64,000 bases of DNA, from the NCBI GenBank assembly GCA_026874595.1, contig CM049316.1, forward strand, positions 40,685,695 to 40,749,694, in the 5' to 3' direction. The notes beneath the pieces are model-generated. The model searched no databases. It saw only the letters and a list, made by a program, of their open reading frames with translations, and was not told where the DNA came from. Made by a program: the position numbers and the translations under genes. The DNA comes from Sipunculus nudus. Lineage: Eukaryota > Annelida > Sipuncula > Golfingiida > Sipunculidae. Positions 48,235 to 60,647 of this stretch are shown piece after piece. Numbering within the stretch: the stretch's first letter is position 1; every line of letters starts with the position of its first letter.

Positions 48235-48692
48235 TGTATTCCACAGCGACAGGTGCGCCAAGGCGATTTCAATTTCTTCATATTTAATTTTTTACAGAAC
48301 GTTATATCAATGCAATATACAATATCGAAGACACATTTCATAATCATTTGTTGTATGACCAATATATTATATTTTATTAATGACACTGTTACAAAACCAT
48401 TTAATACCCACGGAAGCAAACACAAATTCCTGTATACAAGTGAAACGAGACCAGTATAACGTTTATCGGAAATAAAACTGCCTAGGTCTGAATAAGATCG
48501 AATATCTTAGAATTTTGTTACATTTTATCTCCTTTAGTTATCTAATACTTTTGCTAGCTCAAATCTATATATCTGTTCAGTTTTAATAGGATCTATTCAG
48601 TTGTAATGCTATACCCTAAATCTAATTAGTCTGGGTGGTTGTCAAACGATCCGTCCAGTTTTATATATCACAGATATAAGGCCAACAAAATT

Positions 48693-48998
48693 AAAGGTAT
48701 GGTTCTCAGGCACCGCCCGCGTAAATTTTATACCCCCGCATCAAAAATTTTTATTTTGATTTTCAATAAAAACTTTCCAATTTTGAGCTGCTGCCGCTCC
48801 GACATTTCTCTCAAGAAGATAAAATCATACAATTTCCTTTGTTTTGTAGTGCTTTTACTTATTTAGCAAAATAAAACTGTTATTTTCATGCTTTTCCCTT
48901 ATCATTTGACATTTTTATCGAAACCAAAAAATTTAAAATAAAAAAAGTGCCCGCCCGCATTTATTTCTGAAAAAAAGTGCCTGAGAATCTTATCTTTT
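48693..48998 (+). mobile_element. MITE family M, copy 3
   Basis: AAAGGTATGGTTCTCAGGCA at the left, GTGCCTGAGAATCTTATCTT at the right. The best-preserved inverted ends of the family. TTAA stands at the left junction but not at the right, so a piggyBac-type duplication is not shown. Confidence 0.85.
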
Positions 48999-49223
48999 TT
49001 TTATTTTGGCCTAAGTTAAATGTATTTAGACAGATAATTATTAAAAAAATCCTGTTTGATCTGGATGGCTGTCATTCGATCTGTAAAGTTTATGTTTACA
49101 GATATAAGAGAACAATTTTTTTCACGCTTTCTTTTCAAGTCTTTGCTTGGTCCTAATGATTGCCAACCGTGAAAAAACTACTCAGATGGCATTATTCTTT
49201 TTCCAATAAGGCCCTGACACCAA

Positions 49224-49975
49224 TGTAATTACCAGGTCAGGTTTTGTTAGATGAGAGCCTCTTAGAAATATAAGATATAGACACGGAAACGTAGTTAATA
49301 ATATTGAATAATACTGTGTTAATTTTTATCGTTAGTAGTGTTGATCAGTAGATCGGTTTGTTAATGTATTAAGTATTGGAACTTACTACACTACGGTTTG
49401 TTATGAGGTGACAGAAGTTTCTAGAAGCTTCTGTGAGGTTTAGCTGGTAACGTTCCATATATAGATATAGTTCCAGAACACTCGTTGCTAGAACCTTTGT
49501 TGTAGAGCAGATATATAAGTTGTGGGAATTACAGAGTAGAATCGTTCTGCAGAGGACATGTCGTGAGACGTAGATTTGCGCTAGGCGGACTGTTGGTCAA
49601 GTTCCGGGTTAGGACATTTAATGATCCTGGAAAGTGTATATGTGTATTAGCTGAGGAGGACGTTAGAATTGTATTTTGTGAAGTTTGAGCCAGTTAACGG
49701 CAGGCGAAAGCCAAAGAATTGTTAAAGATTATTGTATTGCGAGACAAGAGCCAGTCTACGGCAGTGAGGGCCAATTCTGGGACGTAATAAGAATTAATCT
49801 GCTGTGGTACCCTAAACATCAAGTGATTTTCTGGACTTTTGCGTGAAAGTTCCCGGGAAATATATGTCCGCTGCGTCCGAGATGTAGCAGGCCTACTATG
49901 ACACTTGTCGAAACTTGTCGAACTCTGCACCGCCGTGGACTTCCATACCGAACTAACCATGCTTCTACACACAAC
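49224..49975. mobile_element. Possible LTR-like segment
   Basis: TGTAATTACCAGGTC at 49224 is preceded by GGCCCTGACACCAA. Read on the minus strand this is ...TTACA|TTGGTGTCAGGGCC, which looks like an LTR end plus a primer-binding site. On the plus strand, TATA-like strings (49457-49472, 49510-49519) and a tandem GAGCCAGTTAACGGCAGGCG / GAGCCAGTCTACGGCAGTGA duplication (49687, 49749) look like U3/R/U5. Orientation is therefore unresolved, and no partner LTR is seen. Confidence 0.3.
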
Positions 49976-50169
49976 CAGTAGCCTTTATGTATCTATTCAT
50001 TTCTTCTGCAATTATATAGTGCCATATTCAATATCGTGATATTGCTCTAGAACGCCTAATAATATAAATTGTTTAAATTTCTAAGAAAGACATACATTAA
50101 ATACAATTAGCGCTTATTCACATATACATATATAGCATATATACATATGCTATATGCACAAATAAAGAG

Positions 50170-50690
50170 ATACGTTTTTAACCATTTTTAAAAGGACATG
50201 AAATTGAGGATTCAATGTTCCTAATTGAAGGTGGAAAGCCGTTTCAATTTTCAGGCGCTGCACGGATTAATCACCCAACATCATATGTAACAGTTCGGGT
50301 AGACAGCTTCAACAGATTGCTACCGGATGATCGTAGAAACCAACCAGAAGAATAAGATTGCAAAGACCCTCAATGCATGCAAGCAGGTTATTGTACATAA
50401 AGGATATATATGGGCCAGTAGTAACAATTGGTACTGCAGCCTATAACTGATCGGTAACCAATGCAAAATGTGAAGTCATATGTTCACGCAATTAACCGGT
50501 ACAGATCCGTTTAGCTGCATTTTGGAATTTTTGAACTCTTGACAGTTCTGAATCGGTTATGCCATACAGGAGCGAATAAGATTATAGTCAAGTCTTGGCA
50601 TAACTAGTGCAAGCACCAGACTCGTTCTTGTGTCTCTTGCTAATTTACGTACCCGACTAATACTCATAGCAAAAAGTTCAACCAATGCAA
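50170..50690 (-). pseudogene. Second non-LTR reverse transcriptase remnant (RT thumb to C-terminus)
   Basis: Minus strand. The segment 50690-50590 reads SISRVRKLARDTRTSL then LALVMPRLDYN. After a one-base shift, 50570-50500 reads GITDSELSRVQKFQNAAK. These match the conserved thumb/C-terminal block of CR1/L2-type enzymes (...RLDYCNSLLYGI...LQRVQNAAARL). Further decayed sequence runs to about 50170. The sequence differs clearly from the copy at 42035-43740, so it is another subfamily. No catalytic core remains. Confidence 0.75.
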
Positions 50691-50699
50691 TAAGATCCT

Positions 50700-51740
50700 G
50701 CATAGTGAGGACATATTAGACTATGAATGAGAAATTCATATGCAAAAAAAATTGTGAATGTAGAAAAACTAACGCTTAAATTACATCTCTATGGTGGACG
50801 GCAGCGTATCCTGTGTCTTGCACGACTGAGCTGTCCAAAAACGCAAGAGAGATATGCTTGGTTGCGGTCAGATTTTAATAAAACGCAGGGAGATTTTATA
50901 TTATTCCGTGTTATCGAAGAATCTTTTTTTTTGCACATGATTGGTGTTGTTAGAAATTAAACAAACATATGGTCACGACACTTATTTGTAAGTGATACGA
51001 CAATTAAAACAATTACGAAAAGATTTTAGACATGGCATGTAGTGCTACTTTGAAATTGCGATTGTCTCTTTTCGGTTAGAGGAGCAAAAGTCCCAATAAA
51101 GGTGGTTGCTTGAATACAATATTAACTCTAGCATCGCCAAAGCCCGGTATACAAATACTTAATCATTTTTTGTTTCAGATATTCATTTTTTATTACACCT
51201 TTTCGTCAAGTGAAGTGTATAGAAATAGTTCTATAATATATTTATGTCTTGGTCTTCTTTCGGATAACGCAGTGAGTCTTGTTTGTCTGATTAGATTACC
51301 AATAAATTATAAAAATAAGTAAAAACAGAAAATATATATGTGTGCAACAATATAGATTATAAAATTGTCTACTCTGTAAGCTTCAAGGATTTTTATATGA
51401 CTAATATTTACTCTTCGCTCTCCTTCTCACTGAAATTTTTTTTAAAAAAGAGGGATTTCCTTGAGACACATAAACACACAAAATGGCCACTTACCCATAA
51501 AGTAGATTCTATCGGTGCGTCGGATTTTTTTATTGGCCTATTAAATTAATTCCATATGTCTCTTAGGATTGACAGGTCCGTTACTTCAAGAAATAATCTG
51601 TCTTGCAGATTGAAAATCAGAATCTAGCTGGTAGCGATATAAACTCATATCTTTGACAAGGAAGTTTGAATATCTTCCGAAAACTCCGTTATCATAGCGT
51701 CTACCTTTAAAGTACAACCCGCGTACATTTTCCACTCCTC
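50700..51740. other. No recognisable feature
   Basis: Short frames at 50727, 51110 and 51340 (plus) have AT-driven composition. Confidence 0.45.
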
Positions 51741-51744
51741 TCAC

Positions 51745-51871
51745 CTGCAGGGACAGCGCGTAAATACAGCTGAAGGCACTAGTAGCTGCTGTTTTCAAAC
51801 AGCCTTGTCGCCTTTTGATGCGGCGTCCAACGTGTGTAATATCTTTGCACCAGTGTTCCTCAGATGAAGCC
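51745..51871 (-). CDS. Candidate internal exon, unknown protein
   Basis: Minus strand, 127 bp, bounded by an acceptor-like ATCGCAG| (intron end 51872) and a strong donor CTGCAG|GTGAGAGG (GT at 51744-51743). Open throughout in the frame SSEEHWCKDITHVGRRIKRR, then QGCLKTAATSAFSCIYALSL. The frame stays open past the donor to 51586, with a protein-like tail (GRRYDNGVFGRYSNF). It contains three Cys and several dibasic sites. I do not recognise a family, and no flanking exon was found. A chance open frame remains possible. Confidence 0.28.
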
Positions 51872-51874
51872 CTG

Positions 51875-52848
51875 CGATACGGGATAGTTATGTCCTAATG
51901 TGCCAAACTACGCTGGAGCAGCCTTGAGCGCAGAAACATCGCTCAGTGCTAATTGGACCTGGCTGGGCACAGCTTGTGGCTGTGTTTACTGGATTACCCA
52001 CAAAGCTACTGTACGGCCCTACCGGACCTTAAAACACAGCCTCTGAACACTTTCATAAAGCAGGAACTGTGCCTAAGGCGCCCGGTGCGGGCCTAACATG
52101 GCTATCATATAGCCAGTTAAATAATCAAACACCATCTCAGGTGCGACAAGGATTTCGTATCATCAATACTGACATATTTACACTTTTCATTGCAGCGCCT
52201 ATATTCTTCCCATAATGGATATTTGCTCTTTTTTTCGCTGCCACCTAAGTTCACGGAAATCCCCAGATCTACAGGTAATCCATCAAATATCGTGTGTTAG
52301 ATCTGCCCGGCACTGAGATGGAGTTTTTTGGTGTTGCCCAATGCCGCCATGTCTTTTTTGTATGTCGAGGAGATTAATCACGAATCAGCAAAGAAACAGA
52401 TATGACTGTTTAAACATTCTATTAAACTGATATTGTTTGTTTTTCCCTTATACACAGTACGTAAGGATAAATCTCTTAATCTTCCTTTACATATAGGCGC
52501 GTTTATATTTTTTATCACAACTGTTATATGTTATTTGGCCTAGTTTTAGGCCTCACCGATATGAATTTTACGAAGTGAGATAATAGTTAGTAATTAAATA
52601 TTCTGGAGTTTGTAGTGAACATTTTAAATAAGCGATACCTGTGGAAGGACAAGGGTCTATCTCCGCCAGCTCTAAAAACACAAAAATGCTTGAATGTTTA
52701 TTAACAATTAATTATTATTAATTATGGTTGTGAATTATCAACAGAACGTGATAGGTAAGGATATGACTATTGGATTATTCCTATTGCCCCGTGCATGTAC
52801 ACCGGAAAATCAGAAAACTTAATCATAACATATCATTTTTGTCCTACG
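51875..52848. other. No recognisable feature
   Basis: A mildly GC-richer segment to 52100, AT-rich after that. Confidence 0.45.
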
Positions 52849-52850
52849 TC

Positions 52851-52851
52851 C

Positions 52852-52912
<61 letters not shown>

Positions 52913-53040
52913 ATGTATTGGCTATATCATACAACTGATGATTACAATTTTGTATTAAGTTGAAATTGGGAGACATTGAATTACCATGGGACACCTGTCG
53001 CCGTGAAATACATTAATACATTTCAATGTATATATATATA

Positions 53041-53093
<53 letters not shown>

Positions 53094-53132
53094 ACATACA
53101 TGTATATATGTATATTAATATATGTAAATATA
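52851..53132. repeat. Two (TA)n arrays and AT-rich DNA
   Basis: Tracts at 52851-52912 and 53028-53090, with TACATACATGTATATATGTA-like sequence after the second. Confidence 0.95.
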
Positions 53133-53134
53133 TA

Positions 53135-55895
53135 TCGTATTTTGGACATTTATACCTTTTATTATGTATATCTTATATTATTTTCCACGTATGTATATCT
53201 TATATATAAATATATTCATGTGTGCATCTCTTAACACAATATTTTCTTTCTACAGTATATGCATATGTCTACCTAGAATTGGTTTCCTTTCTGTCAAGTA
53301 TATATACTTCAAAGCCAGTCTGCCATGCCAAGTAATGTCTACACTGGCCGCCCCATTACGTGTTTTGAGAATTTAAGCTGATCGAAAAGGTTCATTGTTC
53401 TAATGTGAACTTCAAAATAAAAAACGATTGATACAGATCGAGAAGTAAGATAGGTACTTACATGTTAAACATTATTAAATATGTTAAACAGCTTTAAAAA
53501 TGCTACATTTCATTATAATTTCATTATAATAATAGACAAATAGAGGGCATAAGCGGTAGTATAAAGAATACTTTATGTCTAGATTATACATTCTTATTTT
53601 TGTCAGACACACGAGCCATGACCATGGTACACTACAGAGCTTGTCTGGTGACGTCATCAGTAATGACAGCATGGCCCACGCAACTGACGTATAACTGATT
53701 ATATGTTTTTTCTTTAAACGCGGACCAAGGGATCGGATGAAAAGGTCACTTGTTACTTAGAAGTAATGGTTTTGTAAATAGACAATGAAATTGCTGATTA
53801 ATAGAAATTTATCTTGTACTTTTATCTTGTTTCACGTACTGTCTTTCATAAAAGCTTAATGGTGGTCTGACCTAACCTGGCTCTTTTCTCGTGCGTAAAA
53901 CAAACCATGACCAATCAATTAGTTTATTAGCTTGTGTTCTCTATATCTCTCCACATCTGTCCACAGGCTTCTGGCAGCTAGCTACGCTTTCAACCACCTT
54001 GATTCAGCGAGCCGCTCTGGCGTCTGTTTCATGAATAATGAACAAGGCAGTTGAACCAATCGAATGACTCACGTACCCTTATTATACGTTGATGTATGGT
54101 GCCATTTTTCGATCAAATATTTAGCATTAAAAAGTATTCAGGAATCTAACCGATCAAATGAAGCCACATAAGCCTGTCCCGTTTCTGGTACATGTGGAAA
54201 TTTGCTCATTATTTATTAAAGTGACACCAGTACGGCACACTGAATCAATGTCTGTGAAAGCGTAGCTAGCTGCCACACACGTGAAAGTGTGAAGAAGTCT
54301 CTCAATGTGGTGGGAGTATACTAAAAAGACGGATGGAGGAAACGATGGCTTTCGTTTTTTTTCTTTTGAAGGGAGTCTTGGAGCCAAGCCCCCCCCCCCC
54401 CCTCCAGCAGCGGAAAAGCTGACAGCTTTTGTAATGATTAAACATTAGGCTCAAAACTAAGGAGATATCTAATAGGTAAATCCTTATATATTTTAATATT
54501 ATTTATATCGCAACTGTGTTTTTAATCTGATAGATAACTTACGGTGCCACCGACTTTGGATTAGCTACCAGATTTGATTGAACTTAAAGGGGCCTAATCC
54601 GATATATGACGTTTATTAACTAAATTTAATCCCTTGAGCCTTTCGTAAAATAAAACAGAAAACGCCTGTCCCATTACACACAAGCTGCTCGTTTTGCATA
54701 TATCCACATGTTCATAAAATGTTTTAGAAGGGGTCACCAACATAATCCAAACATATTCAGTAAAGTCATTAGGAGGCAAGTCAGACGAACCAGCGTTTAG
54801 CAAAGGGTGTTTTGCAACTAGTGACTTTTAACTGCCGTACATATGCCACCAAACCAGTTTAGGTTACATGTGTATTCATCATTACTGTGTTTACTAACAA
54901 CTTGTGGATAAACATGATCATAAGTATGTCACAGAAGCGTTTTACTTACAGAAATTACCTCTAATTCATTCTCAGAGCAAGCAAGAAATCATATAAATTC
55001 TATAGAAAATGTAAGTGTATAACTGACTTTAATTTATTAGAAAATGAATGTTTACTTTTACTGCCAACGTTATCAAAGTGACCTTTGTCTGATACTATAC
55101 GTTGCCCTTTACCTTGGAAGCAATATTGTCCAAAAGAAGGCTTCATTCTTTATTCCATGGATTGTGTTCAGACAAGTATATTACTAAATAAGCCAGATGT
55201 CCTCGTTTGGCTCCGCAGTCCTTGGTAGGTTAACCTTTTCGATTCTGCTTTTTGTGTCCGCTCCAGTTCTAACGGATGTATAATTAACGAGGTCAGAAAG
55301 CTTATATCCTGAACTGCCCGGGACTGTCATAAATACATGAAGAGCCCATTATTTTAGATGGGACGTTCGGGTGTGGCGGGGAATGCGAAAACACGGTGAT
55401 GCTACTTTCTTTGCATGGTGGGGGCCTTTTAGTCTGCTATCACTGACCATGTCAGTCTCATCTCAACAACGGTCTTGCTACTCATCCCCGTAAAAAGTTA
55501 ATTCTTTAAAAAGTTAAAACTTTTTATACCATTCAACGGTTTTATCTGATATTCATTTTAGTATTCAATTTATATAGAGATACTATATTACCATGTTATA
55601 TTTTTAGCTTTTAGCAAAGACGCATGTATCATTAAATATATTTGGTTTAAATATTTAGTGTACTCTATGCATTAAGCTTAAATAAACTTGTGGAAATACA
55701 GATGGAGTTTCAAATATGTTACCTATCCTTATATTGTGTTCGTGCTGTTACGTCATTTTTATTTGTCGTAACTAATATTTTATACAGGTGGTATCCTGTT
55801 GGAGTATATTGAAATAAATAAATATAAATTAATCCGAATTTACAATTTTTTTTCTCGGTCTTTCTCGCCTATTTATTATTTGAAGCTTTTTTCAG
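53135..55895. other. No recognisable feature
   Basis: AT-rich DNA with a C15-type tract near 54390. The duplicated phrase TATGTATATCTTATAT lies at 53164 and 53190. No exon or element could be supported in this 2.8 kb. Confidence 0.45.
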
Positions 55896-55899
55896 CTCA

Positions 55900-56118
55900 C
55901 TGGGGAGCATACATCTTTAGCAGCCATAACAGGTGCTAAAAGGTTTTCGTTCATCATTTGCCAGCCTCCCATGACCAGTAGAATTCCAACCTGGATGCAG
56001 AGAGCACACCTTTGTAGTAAAGACCTTGGCCAGGAGTCTATAAGCTAACCAAACGGTCGGAACTGGACGCGAACCCACAACCATGCGGTCACAATTATTG
56101 AGCCACCAGGCCCCCACA
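55900..56118 (-). mobile_element. tRNA-derived SINE-like element, family D
   Basis: Minus strand: GGGGGCCTGGTGGCTCAATA (box A region, from 56116) and box B-like GGGTTCGCGTCC (56068-56079). The 3' boundary is uncertain. Confidence 0.55.
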
Positions 56119-56119
56119 G

Positions 56120-56585
56120 AGTAATATGGTATATAGTTTATTACACTGAGAATCATACCAAACTTAGCATGTAAACTAAGCATGTGGCTAATCAGTCCTC
56201 GTGAAGGCATTCAGAAATCATATCTTGACATCAGAATGGCAATTATACGTTATAAACAAAATAGAAATTATTAAAACACCTCCAATAATCTGAACTTTAT
56301 GTGCATATATGATAGAGAATGATAAATAAGAATTGAAAAGGGTATGTATTTATTTAGAACCTGTTCCATTAGATAAACAAGAGTAGTATTAAATGTTCCA
56401 AAACTGACAAGCTCTGTTATCACAGGCTGCAGAACAGTTTTTAAGTTTTGTTTCCTGAATTCAGTTAACATGCACTTTAATCGAGATAATTTTACACATA
56501 TTTCTTTTCATCAGTAAATCTTTTCTGACATGGGTTTCTGCATTTTGCATCATTCACTTCTATATTCATATTTAAATTATAAGTA
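56120..56585. other. No recognisable feature
   Basis: AT-rich; nothing seen. Confidence 0.45.
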
Positions 56586-56587
56586 CC

Positions 56588-56925
56588 GGCTTCTGTGGCT
56601 CAGAGGTAGAGCACAGGTCTCAAAGCCGGAAAATCGTTAGTTCGAATCTCAGCCGAGGCGGTGAGATTTTTCACGGTCGGCCCCCATCCAGGGTAAGTTT
56701 TAATTAACGAGGCCGTGGACAATGGCCGTGTTTCACTCACAAATGAGTGGGCCTTTCGGTGGTTCCTCGACGGTAGGACCCGCAGGTGCAGTAGTCACCG
56801 GTGCTGGTTAACACTAAGATATAAAATGAGAGGAAGCGTGTGATACTGCCCTGAAACCGGAAGGGAATTCAGTAGATGAATAAATACTTAGTTTATTTTG
56901 CGTTAAAAAATGCAGGCGGTTACCT
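56588..56925 (+). mobile_element. SINE family B, best copy
   Basis: tRNA-like head GGCTTCTGTGGCTCAGAGGT (box A) and AGTTCGAATC (box B, 56638-56647). The body holds CGGTCGGCCCCC, GAGTGGGCCTTTCGGTGG and CAGGTGCAGTAGTCACCGG; the tail runs to GGCGGTTACC. The length of about 335 bp and the poorly adenylated 3' end suggest it shares a tail with a LINE. The most complete of the copies (others at 12955, 26240, 32816, 58727, 60648). Confidence 0.85.
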
Positions 56926-56929
56926 CAAT

Positions 56930-57640
56930 TAAAGAAAAAGAAGAATTACAATTAACACTGCCGTAAGTAGTAAATCAAAACTACCCATACGGTCCTGGAA
57001 GATCCTGGTGAAATCATAACCACACTTGGATGCCACAATGCACACCAAGAGAGGAAAAAAGTGGCGTCCATGCATGGTGTTTGATATGTCATCTCCATTG
57101 CTGCAAATTTTCCGATTTTGCGCTCAGTGGGTTTCAGTGAGAAATAATCCACTGAGACTGATACAACCTTTTTTCACCGAGTTTATTCACTGACAGAAGA
57201 CGACCTGCTAAGGGATGGTTTTAACAATCTGTCCGTGAGGGCAGCCTTCCTTCCTTTGGACTCTGTCAGACTGTAGGACCTGTCACTATATTAGGTCATT
57301 TTGGCATATGACCCCCGGATATTGGAGTGCGCTTCATCAACCCCCTTTCCTTCACTTCTCTTTGTGTCCTGTCTCCGCCATGTGTCTTAGCAATTATTTT
57401 AAGGTTAGATTATCCTGTAACTGAGAAGAAAGTCCAGGCTTTTATATTATTATCCGAAACTAAGGTACAAGAATCATTACTTTGGGAAATGAAGCTGCTT
57501 TCATGCCGAGTAAGCATACTTGTACCTGCCAAACAGTGCACTGGTTGACGTAAAAAAAAATCTTCTGCCGATCTTGAACTAGTGGGTTAATCCAACTACT
57601 CCCTATTTTTATGCTTCAAATGCACATGTATTAAAAAATA
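56930..57640. other. No recognisable feature
   Basis: Overlapping short frames on both strands (56952-57152 minus, 57327-57548 plus), no motif. Confidence 0.45.
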
Positions 57641-57644
57641 TATG

Positions 57645-57725
57645 AATTTGCCGGTCGGAATTTGCAATCCTTGACATTAATGGGATTTTCCGGCCGACAT
57701 TTAGACGGCCGGAAAATTCGGTAAA
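57645..57725. repeat. Cluster of CCGG/GGCCGG boxes
   Basis: GCCGGTCGGAATTTGC, TTTTCCGGCCGACATTT and GACGGCCGGAAAATTCGG within 80 bp, partly inverse to each other. Resembles parts of repeat D at 41066-41700. Confidence 0.35.
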
Positions 57726-57810
57726 AGTGATGATGTAAGCCAGAAACAGTGGTAGCTAAATATGCAAGCTATTGGTGGTCAATTGTTCAATACGAGTACA
57801 TTTATCATTA

Positions 57811-58306
57811 TGTCACGATATAGCGGAAAATGAAATGAATATGGATCATAGATGTAGTGTTTCTCGAAACCGGTGCTTGTCGCGGGCCGCGCGATGATAG
57901 ATGACCCCTTTCACCGTTGAAGAAAATTCCCTGCTGGCCAGAATGTGACTTTGAATAAAGCTTCTGGGTCATGCTGCGTGACGCTGTAGTCATCTTTAGG
58001 TGCAGTAGAGCGTGCTGGTCTGGCGGCTGACGGATCATAGACAGCCATACATTGACGTTATTTCATGTCTGTCCCGTCTGCGGCTTTGAAATCAAAGTCC
58101 CGTCCGCCTGCAACCTGTTCTTTGAACACAAGCCCTGACTCATCCGCGAGGTAGAGACTTTCATACACTTTATTTATTCCCGACAAAGATTGTGATATTT
58201 TTGTGTCCATTTGATTTGAAGATGACAAGGGGTATTTGACTGCCTTGTCCAGATTGTATTTCAGGCTATTATTAGCTGCGAATATCACGATTTTAAACAA
58301 TTCCAA
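57811..58306 (-). pseudogene. Coding-like segment, one frame with two stops, unknown protein
   Basis: Minus strand, GC-richer than its surroundings. One frame runs 58306-58061 (82 codons, ending KAADGTDMK), then TAA. In the same frame MAVYDPSAARPARSTAPKDD... leads to FKVTFWPAGNF and a TGA, then a further 40 or so open codons (57900-57780). An acceptor-like GATATTCGCAG precedes the open part at about 58275, and a GTGAAAG donor-like string coincides with the TGA. The mixed polar composition looks like real protein, but I recognise no family. It may be a pseudogene, two exons with the stops in introns, or a chance open frame. Confidence 0.3.
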
Positions 58307-58309
58307 TTA

Positions 58310-58608
58310 TAAAAAAATTGAATAAACTTTGGTGAATGTTTATTAAAACATGCGTGGGTGGAACATTTATATGGTTTAGAATTATATTCATAAAGTCTGA
58401 AGTGAAGTTTATGTGACTTGTGGATATATAGTATGTAACAATTAATGTCACTTTAACATGAAAAGTAAACCTTATGTTAAAAACTAGTTAAGGAAAGTGC
58501 ACAGGCTGCGAAAACGTAGTATATACCGGAAGGAAAAGGAGTCTGAAGTGTCTGTTTCCATGTTATGGAATTCATTTAAATGTTGAGCATATAAGCACTA
58601 CTGAGTCC
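58310..58608. other. No recognisable feature
   Basis: AT-rich; nothing seen. Confidence 0.4.
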
Positions 58609-58697
58609 AAAAGGTATGATTCTCAGGCACTTTTTTAGAAATCACTGCGGGCGGGCGGTATTTTATTTTTTACCTTTATTATGGTTCGATAAAATAA
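58609..58697 (-). mobile_element. MITE family M, right-end fragment
   Basis: AAAAGGTATGATTCTCAGGC, then TTTTTTAGAAATCACTGCGGG, matches the inverse of the right end of the copy at 48693. The rest is missing; a SINE piece starts 30 bases on. Confidence 0.7.
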
Positions 58698-58726
58698 AGT
58701 CGTATGATCGGTGAAAATTCTCTCCA

Positions 58727-58797
58727 CCTCAGCTGAGATTCGAACTCACGATTTTTTCTGGCTCTGTGCTCTGCTCCTGAGCAACAGAAGCCAATTA
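58727..58797 (-). mobile_element. SINE family B, head fragment
   Basis: The inverse of the tRNA-like head: GAGATTCGAACTCACGAT (box B inverse), then GAGCAACAGAAGCC (box A inverse). Confidence 0.7.
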
Positions 58798-58799
58798 AC

Positions 58800-60645
58800 T
58801 GTAACCCTTGACATCTTTCTGTCTTTCTTGTAACTTTATCTTCTAATAAGATAACAAAAAGGACAGGGTACTGGTATAAAGGTATCACTTGTCGTTTATT
58901 TACCAGGTCTTAAACTACACAGATATCGGAGGTTTGAATCTGGCGTACGTTATAGGACCTGATTCTAGAGCCCGGGGCCATGTTAGCCACATAAATACGG
59001 GTGGCTTTGACAAAAAGACGGCTGACTTTAGTAGTAAGCCAAATTTCGTGGCTCGAACCGGCTTGCAAAAGTCAGCTGGCTTAAACTGACCTGAAGGCTT
59101 TACGTGTGACGAATTTACGTAGTACCCGTTTTATTTGAATAGGTTATCTGTATTACGTGTGACATATTGTATACATTTTACATTTATCAGTTTGTGAATT
59201 CATATAGTATATTGTTTATCCCGGTGGTTTCATAAGCCAACACTGTCGTACTTTAAAAATCACACCGTTTCCTTTCAGCGACAAGAAACAAATGTAACAA
59301 ATTCTGAACATTTGGTTTTGGCATTTTTGATTGTTAACGCCTGAAAGATTATCTTTTTGTATTAGCCAAACTTCGCTGCACATGATCGACTCACTCCGGC
59401 TTGACGAAATATCGGCAACACCTCCGGATAAACTGGGCTCAGCTCGGCTATACCGTAACTCAGCGGCACAAAATGTCGGCGGACCTATATATAAATCCTA
59501 TATAAAACATATACTTGGTCATATTAAAAAAACAGCATAGCTCTCTCCAACAGCCCCGTTGTCCTTGAACTATCCTGCTGTTATATAACTGTGGCTATAG
59601 ATTATCTTGAACGAACATATTTTTACACTTATTTACTACTGTCACTTGAATTGATGCTATCTGCTGCAGTGCATTTCACTTTAAAAATGGGCAAAAATTT
59701 ACGTTCATTGCACTTCTTATTGGTCATATAGAAAACGTGACTGACTTTTGAGGTAAACCGTATGATTGGCATGAAACCAGCTCTGACAGCTAAAGGTTTG
59801 TTGGCAACAGGCTTAGGGGCCCTAAACTTACAATTCTTTGCCAGTCAAGTAATTGATTCTAGCGACGTCTGTCATTTAGGAAGTGCTTATTGTACGATCC
59901 CTTAAAGACTGATATCAGAGCGTCTCCTTGTCAAATAACATCTGCCATGGTCTCTAGATCACCATGGCAAACCTAAGCAAATGGCCAATATATAGGTGTC
60001 TGCTTCTGAACGGCTTTGCTGGGTCCTGATTGAGTGAATCCTAGCCTTAAGGCCCATTAGCTTGGTTATTGAGTCAAGATTAAAGAGCGCATACAAAGCG
60101 TCGTAATACTGACAACAAGTATATACCTGCCCGCATACACGCCTCCAGCCAAAGACCGCTTTTAATTCCAGCCTCTCATTTTGGGGATCAATACAGCATT
60201 GCCTGGCTTTTTGTCTTCTCCTGCGGCCCTTAACGTTCTTATACTTGGAAGCTTGTCTGATTGGAAATGTCTCCAATATTAGCCCATGTATAAGTATTTT
60301 TACTTCTGCCTTGGGAGGGTAGTTGTAAGCACTGCTGAGTTAAGAAAAGAATATATATACTTTTTCTTTACATTACCAGTCTACCTCTGCTTATCACTGA
60401 CATGTTTGATTCTGGTGTTGTCTGTCTCCCAAAAGAGAACTTTTAAAGAGTATTAATCAAGATAAAAATGCAATAACCCAAGTAATTTACGAAGATACAC
60501 GCAAGCTATCCGATGGCTATTCATTGCATTAAAATGACGGCTACAACCTTGAAGATTAATAAAACACCTCGTTTATTTGAATGACCCGCTTAATGGAAAT
60601 ATAATCGGTTGACAAATAAGATATTCAATTAAACGGGATCGACTG
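58800..60645. other. No recognisable feature
   Basis: Frames at 58889-59089, 59331-59540 (plus) and 59959-60276 (minus) lack motifs. Around 58980-59090 GTTAGCCAC, GGCTGACTTT and GTCAGCTGGC form partial inverses, too weak to call an element. Confidence 0.4.
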
Positions 60646-60647
60646 TA

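Noticed and set aside
48693-48998. piggyBac-type element with TTAA duplication
   Set aside because: TTAA occurs only at the left junction; other copies do not show it.
56588-56665. A true tRNA gene
   Set aside because: Boxes A and B are present, but the acceptor stem does not pair and the same head occurs in several dispersed SINE copies.
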